Shown here: piece by piece, positions 1 through 5,311 of the stretch
Numbering within the stretch: the first letter of the stretch is position 1
Layout: every line of letters begins with the position of its first letter
From: Prevotella sp.
GTDB lineage: Bacteria; Bacteroidota; Bacteroidia; Bacteroidales; Bacteroidaceae
Length of the DNA stretch: 6,075 nucleotides
Reading direction: 5' to 3'
NCBI GenBank assembly: GCA_016291915.1
Contig: JAEEZP010000254.1
Location: 1-6,075, forward strand
Program-made: the position numbers and the translations under genes
Notes under the pieces: model-generated
The model's input: only the letters and a program-made list of their open reading frames with translations
What the model was told of the DNA's origin: nothing
The model's database searches: none

Positions 1-63
1 AGATTCGTAGAAGATCCGTAGAGGAAATTTTTGCGGTAAAGCAATGATTAACAATTAGTTAAA

Positions 64-171
64 GTGATTTCCGTAGAAGATGACACTGTTCAAGAACTTT
101 TTTGTCAACCTCTGGCAGGAATAACGGATGATACTGTCTACCTTGGTGGGGGTGAGGCGTCCAGTGCGTAG
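64..171 (+). CDS. Candidate very small protein with Gly-rich C-terminus (possibly a degraded gene)
   Basis: This open frame starts with GTG at 64 and encodes 35 residues (stop TAG 169-171). It begins as ISVEDDTVQELF, continues through QPLAGITDD and ends LGGGEASSA. An in-frame TAA at 49-51 blocks extension to a plausible upstream ATG, and no ribosome-binding site is visible. The composition (acidic VED segment, then a PLAG motif, then a GGGE tail) resembles, from memory, small uncharacterised Prevotella/Bacteroides proteins of the form K-P-x-I-x-V-x-x-V-E...LLAGS...GGG. That likeness is the only reason to list it. It may be the remnant of such a gene with its 5' end lost by a frameshift, or chance. 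Function unknown. Confidence 0.22.
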   Translation: MISVEDDTVQELFCQPLAGITDDTVYLGGGEASSA

Positions 172-222
172 CGCCTATCAACTCAAAAAACTCAAAAACA
201 TCTATAAAAAAGAAACATCAGC

Positions 223-256
223 GGACAAAATACAGTTAGTTATCTGCATTTTGTCC
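223..256 (+). terminator. Imperfect 13-bp hairpin, possible terminator of an upstream gene
   Basis: The left arm GGACAAAATACAG (223-235) pairs with CTGCATTTTGTCC (244-256) with one mismatch around an 8-nt loop. The sequence upstream is A-rich, but no clean T-run follows, so it is not a textbook intrinsic terminator. It lies about 75 nt before the promoter of the lipoprotein gene. It could end transcription arriving from the left, or be a regulatory dyad. A further TGTCCAA copy lies at 271-277. Confidence 0.35.
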
Positions 257-329
257 AATAAAACAACTTGTGTCCAAACAACTTTCTTCTTAATTCATTA
301 TTATTCTTAGCTGATGGCTGTTATCGCCA

Positions 330-337
330 TACCTTTG
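330..337 (+). promoter_or_regulatory. Bacteroidota-type -7 promoter element of the repeat lipoprotein
   Basis: TACCTTTG matches the Bacteroidota -7 consensus TAnnTTTG exactly. A weak -33 candidate, TTAG at 307-310 (consensus TTTG), lies 19 nt upstream, which is the usual spacing. Transcription would begin near 343, giving a leader of roughly 45 nt to the ATG at 388. Confidence 0.6.
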
Positions 338-387
338 CATTGCCACTTCGATAAAGAGGCAGTGCAAAAAACAATTCACTGTAAATA

Positions 388-1632
388 ATGGATCAAAAAA
401 CAAATAAAAAAAACAGAATGATGAAAAAAATGAATTTCATTAAAGTTTCCGCCATCGCCTTGTCGATGTTCATGGTGTCCTCATGCTCAGAAGATAATGT
501 CTTCTTCAACGTATGTGACGAAGATGTAGCAGGCAGTTCCAATACGAGCAAGCTTCTTACACGCAGTTCTTTCTCAGAAATCACTTCATTAGACATTGAC
601 AAGGATGTCAACGCCGATGGTGTGTTAGTCGTTCCTGCTGACACTCACTACATGATCTACTCCGGTTCAAACAAACCCACCGACCACCGTATCGTCATTG
701 AGGACGGAGGTATGGTGACACTCGCCGGTGTGAACATCACGGCAATCCCCCGTGACAACTATAATAATTTTTCAGGTATCACCTGTGAAGGTAACGCAAG
801 AATCTATCTGGCTGACGGCACAGAGAACAAGATCAAAGGTGGTGGTTCAGGTAGTGCCGGCATTGAAGCAGGACCGGAAGAAAGCACTCTTACCATCAAA
901 GGAATAACAGGAAAGTTGGAAGCTTTCGGTGAGGATGGTGCTGCCATCGGCTCTAAATGCGGTTTCGACTGTGGCGACATCGTGATTGAAGGTGGTATCA
1001 TCATAGCCAAGACAGAAGGAGATGGTGCCGCTATCGGTTCAGGGAAAAACGGACAAGCCAATAATATCACCATCCTCGGCAGTAAGATTACGGCAGATTG
1101 CCGCGACTACGGTGCAGGTATCGGCTCTGGATATGAGGGTTCTTGTCGCGACATCTTGATCAGCGAAGGAACGATAGAATCAATAGGTGAAGACAACGGA
1201 GCAGCTATCGGCTCAGGATTCAATGGCAACTGTGGCAAAATCGATATCAACGGTAGCACCGTCACAGCAAGATGTGACTATAATGGTGCAGGCATCGGCT
1301 CTGGATTCTACGGCACATGCGGTGTGATCACCATTGATAATAGTATGGTTACGTCACACAGTGTTTACGCAGCAGGTATCGGTGCCGGAGGCTATGGTAA
1401 GAATCAGGATATCATCATCAATAGCGGAACGATTATCGCATCAAGTGATGACTGCGGCGCAGCTATCGGTAGTGCACCTCAAGGTTATTGCAACGCTATC
1501 ATTATCAAGAGTGCTGTCACAAGCGTTACAGCCACGAAGGGTGATTCTTCTCCCAACAGTATTGGTGCTGGTTACGAGGGTGGTTCAAGCCATGTGAACA
1601 TCGAGGATCCATCAAAGGTTACGATGAAATAA
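388..1632 (+). CDS. Surface lipoprotein with tandem GA(A/G)IGSG repeats, predicted beta-solenoid
   Basis: Encodes 414 residues. A basic N-terminus is followed by a hydrophobic stretch (about 20-30) and the lipobox V-S-S-C with Cys33, so it should be lipidated. The residues after Cys33 are S-E-D, resembling the acidic surface-export signal of Bacteroidota lipoproteins, so exposure on the cell surface is inferred. Residues about 65-130 alternate short hydrophobic strands and turns (RIVIEDGG, VTLAGVNI), as in beta-helical surface proteins. From about 157 to 405 a unit of about 29 residues recurs, each with GA(A/G)IGSG followed by a strand such as DIVIEGG or ITILGS. No enzymatic motif is seen; an adhesive or glycan-binding role is a guess. 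Similar GAGIGGG-repeat surface proteins occur in gut Firmicutes and Bacteroidota (from memory). Start choice is uncertain: ATG at 418, 421 or 430 would also leave a workable signal peptide, and 421 gives a more typical MKK start. The gene stands alone and converges with the PAS gene. Confidence 0.85.
   Translation: MDQKTNKKNRMMKKMNFIKVSAIALSMFMVSSCSEDNVFFNVCDEDVAGSSNTSKLLTRSSFSEITSLDIDKDVNADGVLVVPADTHYMIYSGSNKPTDHRIVIEDGGMVTLAGVNITAIPRDNYNNFSGITCEGNARIYLADGTENKIKGGGSGSAGIEAGPEESTLTIKGITGKLEAFGEDGAAIGSKCGFDCGDIVIEGGIIIAKTEGDGAAIGSGKNGQANNITILGSKITADCRDYGAGIGSGYEGSCRDILISEGTIESIGEDNGAAIGSGFNGNCGKIDINGSTVTARCDYNGAGIGSGFYGTCGVITIDNSMVTSHSVYAAGIGAGGYGKNQDIIINSGTIIASSDDCGAAIGSAPQGYCNAIIIKSAVTSVTATKGDSSPNSIGAGYEGGSSHVNIEDPSKVTMK
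856..1602 (+). repeat. In-gene tandem repeat region, period about 29 codons (87 bp)
   Basis: The Ile of the core motif falls at residues 159, 187, 216, 245, 274, 303, 331, 360 and 392, i.e. spacings of 28, 29, 29, 29, 29, 28, 29 and 32. An earlier degenerate unit may sit at Ile131. Units beginning at residues 213, 242, 271 and 300 are the most regular. Motif copies alternate between GAAIGS and GAGIGS. DNA copies have diverged (synonymous and non-synonymous changes), so this is an old protein-level repeat and not a recent DNA duplication. Even spacing suggests one solenoid coil per unit. Confidence 0.85.
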
Positions 1633-1757
1633 ACCTATTTAATTGAAGGTGGTCCTATAACCACAACGCAGTTACCGCTCAGTTGCCGCAGGACGTTCTG
1701 ATCCACGGCTACTGGGCGATAACGCTTTTATAGATATCTGCTAATCACTGCCAAATA

Positions 1758-2102
1758 TTATCCTCTGTCGTAATGAGGCATCTCTTCCGGGATGACGAAA
1801 GAGAATTCCACCAATCCCTTCACCTCACCATCCTGGCGCCAAGGAGTTTGGAAGATGAGTTTACGCTGTCCATGCTTGGAGATGGTGTAACAGTGAGGAT
1901 GGTTATTCTGGAGCATATCGAGAATGATTGCCTGTGAACGCTCGCTGTGGCAAGGTATCATACTCTTCCCCACCATGGTATCACCTTGCTTATTGAAAGT
2001 CTCACGCGAACGTTTGTTCATATAGATCACAGTACCCTCTTTGTCACAGACTGTTACGGCACCCTCAATATCCTCTGCCCAATCAAATTCTTTTGTATCC
2101 AT
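1758..2102 (-). CDS. Stand-alone PAS-domain protein
   Basis: Encodes 114 residues, essentially a single PAS domain with no output domain. Landmarks: the opening strand and turn AVTVCDKEGTVIYMN (15-29), the helix RSRETFNK, the GKSMIPCHSERS segment (45-55) and closing strands KLIFQTPW and GLVEFSFVI (about 81-104). The Cys51-His52 pair lies where related single-PAS proteins carry a C-H-x-E-x-S motif (from memory); whether it binds a ligand or cofactor is unknown. No signal peptide or membrane segment, so it is cytoplasmic. PAS domains bind small ligands or mediate protein contacts; the signal and partner cannot be read here, and no kinase or regulator is adjacent. Start ATG at 2100-2102 is the first in frame after a likely promoter. 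It converges with the lipoprotein gene and is separated from the next minus-strand gene by a strong hairpin. Confidence 0.82.
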   Translation of the reverse strand: MDTKEFDWAEDIEGAVTVCDKEGTVIYMNKRSRETFNKQGDTMVGKSMIPCHSERSQAIILDMLQNNHPHCYTISKHGQRKLIFQTPWRQDGEVKGLVEFSFVIPEEMPHYDRG

Positions 2103-2115
2103 AGTTTTTTGTTTG

Positions 2116-2123
2116 CGAAGTTA
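2116..2123 (-). promoter_or_regulatory. Probable -7 element for the PAS gene
   Basis: Read on the minus strand this is TAACTTCG, one mismatch from TAnnTTTG. No TTTG box stands 19-21 nt upstream; the dyad GGGA-N4-TCCC (2135-2146) occupies that place. The leader would be only about 10 nt and A-rich, which is acceptable for Bacteroidota. Confidence 0.4.
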
Positions 2124-2162
2124 CAAAAAAATGAGGGAATTGTCCCATGATCAGAAAGATTT

Positions 2163-2204
2163 ATTTATCATACAGGCTGCCGATTGGCAGCCTGTATGAT
2201 AAAT
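2163..2204 (-). terminator. Perfect 19-bp inverted repeat, probable terminator of the GlsB-type gene
   Basis: Arms ATTTATCATACAGGCTGCC (2163-2181) and its exact complement (2186-2204) enclose the 4-nt loop GATT. The arm outer part is A/T-rich and the inner part (GGCTGCC) G/C-rich, so the RNA hairpin would be very stable. Allowing a 4-nt bulge, AAG at 2156-2158 also pairs with CTT at 2205-2207. It lies 28 nt past the stop codon of the minus-strand membrane-protein gene and before the PAS promoter, as a terminator should. The T-run on the minus side is poor (AAATCTTTCT), so termination could be assisted or the element could have another role. Confidence 0.7.
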
Positions 2205-2232
2205 CTTAATAATTCGTGTCCGTTAAGACTTT

Positions 2233-2466
2233 CTATACCAACCAGTTATAGAGCAGGAGGCAGATAACGGCTCCAATGACAGAGATAATGAACGAGCCGA
2301 TCCAGTTGTTGCTCTTGATGCCAAACAAGCCGGCTACAAAACCACCTACAACACTACCTACGATACCGATGATAATGTTCCAGTACCATTCGTGACTTGA
2401 TCCGAGCAACCAGGAAGCACATACGCCTGCTGCCAGACCATAAAGAATCCATAAAAGAATACCCAT
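2233..2466 (-). CDS. GlsB/YeaQ/YmgE-family small membrane protein
   Basis: From ATG at 2464-2466 the product is 77 residues, nearly all hydrophobic with three likely membrane segments (about 3-21, 29-50 and 55-75). It begins MGILLWILYGLAAG, which is characteristic of this family. Two glycine-rich helices follow (GIVGSVVGGFVAGLFG at 34-49, GSFIISVIGA at 57-66), as in the transglycosylase-associated/GlsB group. Family members are small inner-membrane proteins linked to general stress; the molecular function is not established. The frame extends to an upstream ATG at 2490 (8 more residues, MFNLKITT). I prefer 2466 because the family starts there and because the predicted transcription start near 2495 would leave almost no leader for 2490. 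It has its own promoter and terminator, so it is probably monocistronic. Confidence 0.85.
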   Translation of the reverse strand: MGILLWILYGLAAGVCASWLLGSSHEWYWNIIIGIVGSVVGGFVAGLFGIKSNNWIGSFIISVIGAVICLLLYNWLV

Positions 2467-2501
2467 AGTAGTTATTTTTAAGTTAAACAATATGTCCGAT
2501 G

Positions 2502-2509
2502 CAAATATA
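2502..2509 (-). promoter_or_regulatory. Bacteroidota-type -7 element of the GlsB-type gene
   Basis: On the minus strand the sequence is TATATTTG, an exact match to TAnnTTTG. No convincing -33 TTTG is found 19-21 nt upstream. Transcription would start near 2495, leaving about 29 nt before the ATG at 2466. Confidence 0.6.
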
Positions 2510-2579
2510 ATAATTTTTTGTAAAATAATAAGATAAATGTTGTGTTTTTTTGTTCTTTTGCATGGAAGTCATGATGAAT

Positions 2580-2613
2580 AGGGATTTTCCCTGTTTTTTT
2601 AGGGATTGTTCCT
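2580..2613 (+). promoter_or_regulatory. Two AGGGA dyads 21 bp apart, candidate regulator-binding site
   Basis: AGGGATTTTCCCT (2580-2592) is a dyad, AGGGA and TCCCT around TTT. AGGGATTGTTCCT (2601-2613) is a near copy beginning 21 bp later, about two helical turns. The second copy abuts the expected -33 region of the outer-membrane protein promoter, the usual place for an activator. The first dyad is followed by seven T (2594-2600), so a weak terminator-like or attenuator structure is an alternative. Confidence 0.3.
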
Positions 2614-2643
2614 TTTATAATTCGAATATTTTTATTTTCTTTG
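2613..2643 (+). promoter_or_regulatory. Probable promoter of the outer-membrane barrel gene
   Basis: TTTCTTTG (2636-2643) resembles the Bacteroidota -7 element TAnnTTTG, and TTTT (2613-2616) is a partial -33 box at 19-nt spacing. The match is weaker than for the two neighbouring promoters, but the location 27 nt before the ATG is right. The same 8-mer lies upstream of the transketolase gene. Confidence 0.4.
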
Positions 2644-2670
2644 CATCGTGAATCTAAATATTATTGAGAT

Positions 2671-3330
2671 ATGAAAAAAATGATCATCGTGGCAGTACTT
2701 AGTCTTTTCGCTATCCTGCCAACAGAAGCACAGTATCGTATTGGACGTTATCCGACGTCACACTCAAGAGTTAACCAACGCTATGGATACCGAGAGAATT
2801 TCTTCGGACTGCGCATCGGTCCCGCATTCACCTCCGTACATTCTGATGACAGTTATCTGGATTCCGGCTTGCAGACTGGCATCAACATCGGTATGGCAGC
2901 AGGTTTCAACATCGCTTACCGTGCACCCCTTTATCTGGAAACAGGATTATACTACACAGAGAAAGGTGGTAACACGAAGTTTGACGGTGCAAAGATGACC
3001 TACGACCTGAACTATATTGAGGTACCTCTTGTGATAAAATATATCTATGAGGTAGATCCCGATTTCAATATCCAGCCCTTCTTAGGTGTTTATGGAGCCA
3101 TTGGTATAGGCGGCAAGGTGAAGAACTTCGGTAACCGCGTGGCAGCCAGCAGTTTCAGCAACGATCTTTTCCGTCGTGGTGATGCCGGTATCCGCATCGG
3201 TTGTGGTGTAGGCTTCGATATGTTCTATGCTGACATGACTTACGATTTAGGACTTGCCAATATCAGTGATGACTCATTTGATACGGCTACTAACGGAGCC
3301 TTCATGATTAATATCGGTATGAACTTCTGA
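2671..3330 (+). CDS. Outer-membrane beta-barrel protein (PorT-like / porin family)
   Basis: Encodes 219 residues. A classic signal peptide (MKK, hydrophobic core to about 17, cleavage after T-E-A at residue 20, mature protein starting Gln21) directs export. The mature part alternates polar and aromatic/hydrophobic residues in strand-length runs (FFGLRIGPAFTS, LYLETGLYYTEKGG, NYIEVPLVIKYIY, IQPFLGVYGAIGIGG, ADMTYDLGLANI). It ends on a short strand finishing in Phe (FMINIGMNF), the usual C-terminal signature of barrel proteins. The LETGLYYTEKGG...YDLNYIEVPLVIKY pattern is typical of the small OMP beta-barrel family found in many copies in Bacteroidota. About eight strands are likely. Cargo or function is unknown; such proteins are usually annotated only as porin-family. 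No ribosome-binding site is evident. Monocistronic: own promoter and a strong terminator. Confidence 0.85.
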   Translation: MKKMIIVAVLSLFAILPTEAQYRIGRYPTSHSRVNQRYGYRENFFGLRIGPAFTSVHSDDSYLDSGLQTGINIGMAAGFNIAYRAPLYLETGLYYTEKGGNTKFDGAKMTYDLNYIEVPLVIKYIYEVDPDFNIQPFLGVYGAIGIGGKVKNFGNRVAASSFSNDLFRRGDAGIRIGCGVGFDMFYADMTYDLGLANISDDSFDTATNGAFMINIGMNF

Positions 3331-3348
3331 TATTCAAGAATATCATCT

Positions 3349-3381
3349 AAAAAGGAGCTGATTATTGATCGGCTCCTTTTT
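3349..3381 (+). terminator. Intrinsic terminator after the barrel gene
   Basis: AAAAAGGAGC (3349-3358) pairs exactly with GCTCCTTTTT (3372-3381). The stem continues inward through one T-G wobble and GAT/ATC, leaving a 5-nt loop (3363-3367). The right arm itself ends in the T-run. It begins 18 nt after the stop codon and isolates this gene from the transketolase operon. Confidence 0.9.
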
Positions 3382-3423
3382 GTGTTAAATAAGATTAAGA
3401 AGTAAGTAAATTCTTTTCTATTC

Positions 3424-3456
3424 TTTCGTTTATTTGGGTTTTTTTTTCTTTCTTTG
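3424..3456 (+). promoter_or_regulatory. Probable promoter of the transketolase-kinase operon
   Basis: TTTCTTTG (3449-3456) is a TAnnTTTG-like -7 element preceded at 21 nt by TTTC (3424-3427), close to the -33 TTTG. Transcription would start near 3463, about 20 nt before the ATG. The surrounding T-rich tract makes individual boxes hard to fix. Confidence 0.4.
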
Positions 3457-3472
3457 CAAAAATAACGAATAA

Positions 3473-3487
3473 ATGACAATTCTATGA
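3473..3487 (+). other. Four-codon leader frame overlapping the transketolase start
   Basis: ATG at 3473 opens the frame M-T-I-L followed by TGA at 3485-3487. This stop overlaps the ATG of the transketolase gene (3484-3486) as ATGA. No ribosome-binding site precedes either ATG. It could couple translation or simply be chance in an A/T-rich leader. Confidence 0.15.
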
Positions 3488-4320
3488 ATATTCAAGAACT
3501 TACGTTGCAATCAGAATTGAACCGTAAACGGTTGATGGAGATTGTGTATAATGCTAAAGCCGGACATATCGGTGGTGACTTATCCTGCCTGAATGTCATT
3601 ACCGCTTTGTATTTCGATATCATGAACGTTTTCCCCGACGATCCCAAAAACGAGAATAGAGACCGTTTCGTGTTGAGCAAAGGTCACTGCGTAGAGGCCC
3701 TTTACGCTGTTTTGGAAGCTAAGGGATTTATCACCAAAAAGCTCGTTGACACTCTGGGGCGTTTCGGATCACCCTTAGCCGGGCATCCCACCATTGAGGT
3801 ACCAGGCATTGAAGTCAACTCCGGTGCTTTAGGACATGGCTTATCCATCGGTGTCGGTATGGCTTTGGCTGCCAAGATGGATAACAAACAGTGGAAGACA
3901 TTCGTCCTGATGGGCGACGGTGAGCAGGGCGAGGGCTCTATCTATGAGGCTGCCATGGCTGCCAACCAGTATCATCTGGACAACCTGGTAGCAGTTATCG
4001 ACCGTAACCACCTGCAGATCAGCGGTAATACCGAGGATGTGATGGGTATCGACAGTATCTGTGAGCGATGGAGTGCTTTCGGATGGGATGTAACAGAGAT
4101 GAACGGCAATGAGATGGAGAGTATCATCTCTACCTTCCGCGGTATCGATTTCACCAACGGAAAGCCTCATCTGCTGATCTCTCAAACCACCAAGGGATTA
4201 GGTGTCAGTTATATGGAGAACGAGGCAAAATGGCATCACGGCATGCCTAATGAAGAGCAATACGCACAAGCAATACAGGATATTGAAGTTCGTATCGCCG
4301 CTGCCCGTGCCGCATTGTAA
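3484..4320 (+). CDS. Transketolase, N-terminal (thiamine diphosphate-binding) subunit
   Basis: Encodes 278 residues, the usual size of the first half of a two-gene transketolase. It holds the pyrophosphate-binding domain: GDG (144-146) with Asp145 and, about 30 residues on, Asn175 (D-R-N) form the thiamine diphosphate/Mg motif. Other active-site landmarks are AGHIGG with His28 (PGG-type enzymes have SGHPGG), SKGH with His68, GHP with His101, GALGHG (115-120), TTKGLG (235-240) and HHG (251-253). The enzyme, with its partner encoded next, moves a two-carbon ketol unit between sugar phosphates in the cytoplasm. Split transketolases serve the non-oxidative pentose phosphate pathway in some bacteria and dedicated sugar catabolism in others; the kinase downstream favours the latter here. 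AptA of apulose-4-phosphate transketolase is a possible specific identity, not proven from sequence. Confidence 0.93.
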   Translation: MNIQELTLQSELNRKRLMEIVYNAKAGHIGGDLSCLNVITALYFDIMNVFPDDPKNENRDRFVLSKGHCVEALYAVLEAKGFITKKLVDTLGRFGSPLAGHPTIEVPGIEVNSGALGHGLSIGVGMALAAKMDNKQWKTFVLMGDGEQGEGSIYEAAMAANQYHLDNLVAVIDRNHLQISGNTEDVMGIDSICERWSAFGWDVTEMNGNEMESIISTFRGIDFTNGKPHLLISQTTKGLGVSYMENEAKWHHGMPNEEQYAQAIQDIEVRIAAARAAL

Positions 4321-4324
4321 TAAC

Positions 4325-5278
4325 ATGATTTTGAAACGTAAAAAGACAAGTGATATGGTTGCCTGTAGAAAAAGTTTTACCGATACCTTACTCGAGTTAG
4401 CAAAGAAAGATAAAGATATTATTGCCGTTACCACGGATGCACGCGGTTCTGTTACTTTGGGCGATTATGCAAAGGAACTGCCACAGCAGTTTGTGGAGGT
4501 TGGCATTGCTGAGCAGGATGCTGTGGGCATCTCCGCAGGTCTTGCTCATAGTGGAAAGAAAGTATTTGTATGCGGTCCTGCCTGTTTTTATGTTGCCCGT
4601 TCGCTGGAACAGGTAAAGGTGGATGTGGCATACAGTCGTAACCCCGTGAAGATCTTAGGTGTGAGCGGTGGTGTGGCTTACGGTGCATTAGGTGCTACGC
4701 ATCATAGTCTGCACGACATTGCCGTGCTGCGTACGTTCCCCGGCATGAATATCTGTCTGCCTTGTGATGCGCGACAGACCCGCAAACTGGTGGAGTTCCT
4801 GGTTGACTTCCCCGAACCATGTTATGTAAGAGTTGGTCGTGCCGCCGTGCCGGATGTATATGAAGATGACAATTTTGACTTCGTAGTTGGCAAGGCAAAT
4901 ATGTTGTTGGATGGTTCTGACCTGACGATTATCGGTGCCGGAGAAACTGTCTATCATGCTTACGAGGCAGGAAAACAGTTGAAAGAACAAGGTATCTCTG
5001 TCCGTGTATTGGATATGTCTTGGATCAAACCGTTCGACAAAGAGGCTGTACTGAAAGCTGCTAAGGAAACGAAGAAGATCATCACTGTGGAGGAGCATAG
5101 TATGTTCGGTGGTCTGGGAGCTATGATCACTGAGACCCTCTCAGAGAATCCCGTACCCGTAAGAATTATCGGTATCCCCGACGAGAATGCTATCCATGGC
5201 AGTAACAAAGAGATCTTCCACCATTACGGTATGGACGCAGAAGGTATCGTGAAGGCTGCCATCGACTTTTTGAAATAA
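4325..5278 (+). CDS. Transketolase, C-terminal subunit
   Basis: The ATG at 4325 gives 317 residues and lies 4 nt after the stop of the N-terminal subunit, so translation is likely coupled. The frame is open back to 4202, but that extension overlaps the upstream gene and does not look like protein, so I reject it. ATG at 4355 is a second possible start. The pyrimidine-binding domain (about 12-175) contains FVEVGIAEQDAVG with Glu63, the glutamate that activates the cofactor, followed by the typical GVSGGVAYGALGATHHSLHD (114-131). A transketolase C-terminal domain follows (about 190-310, with VRVLDMSWIKPFD and ITVEEHSMFGGLG). The two subunits together equal one full-length transketolase without the linker, forming a cytoplasmic heteromeric enzyme. 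AptB is the candidate name if the apulose pathway is right. No missing catalytic residue was noticed. Confidence 0.93.
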   Translation: MILKRKKTSDMVACRKSFTDTLLELAKKDKDIIAVTTDARGSVTLGDYAKELPQQFVEVGIAEQDAVGISAGLAHSGKKVFVCGPACFYVARSLEQVKVDVAYSRNPVKILGVSGGVAYGALGATHHSLHDIAVLRTFPGMNICLPCDARQTRKLVEFLVDFPEPCYVRVGRAAVPDVYEDDNFDFVVGKANMLLDGSDLTIIGAGETVYHAYEAGKQLKEQGISVRVLDMSWIKPFDKEAVLKAAKETKKIITVEEHSMFGGLGAMITETLSENPVPVRIIGIPDENAIHGSNKEIFHHYGMDAEGIVKAAIDFLK

Positions 5279-5311
5279 CAACCGTCGGACAACCAAACCA
5301 AATTACTGACC

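Noticed and set aside
128..310. 60-residue plus-strand frame in the left intergenic region
   Set aside because: Low-complexity Lys/Ile/Thr-rich product from A/T-rich DNA, no promoter or ribosome-binding site, and it runs through the hairpin at 223-256.
393..1073. Antisense frames opposite the lipoprotein gene
   Set aside because: They mirror the biased codons of the Gly/Ile/Asp-rich repeats and show no domain or start signals.
856..1602. CRISPR-like or satellite repeat
   Set aside because: Periodicity is 84-96 bp with diverged units and an intact reading frame; it is a protein repeat.
1633..1757. Convergent intergenic stretch: short hairpin GTGGT/ACCAC (1649-1664) and an open plus frame at 1647-1733 (ends TAG)
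   Set aside because: The 5-bp stem has no T-run, and the frame lacks a start codon and a recognisable family. A gene remnant cannot be excluded but is not supported.
2562..2651. 29-codon plus frame in the divergent region (M-E-V-M-M-N-R-D)
   Set aside because: Phe/Asn-rich product spanning the AGGGA dyads and the -7 box; looks like promoter DNA.
4202..4324. Upstream extension of the C-terminal transketolase subunit
   Set aside because: It overlaps the well-supported N-terminal subunit in another frame; the family N-terminus matches the ATG at 4325 (or 4355).
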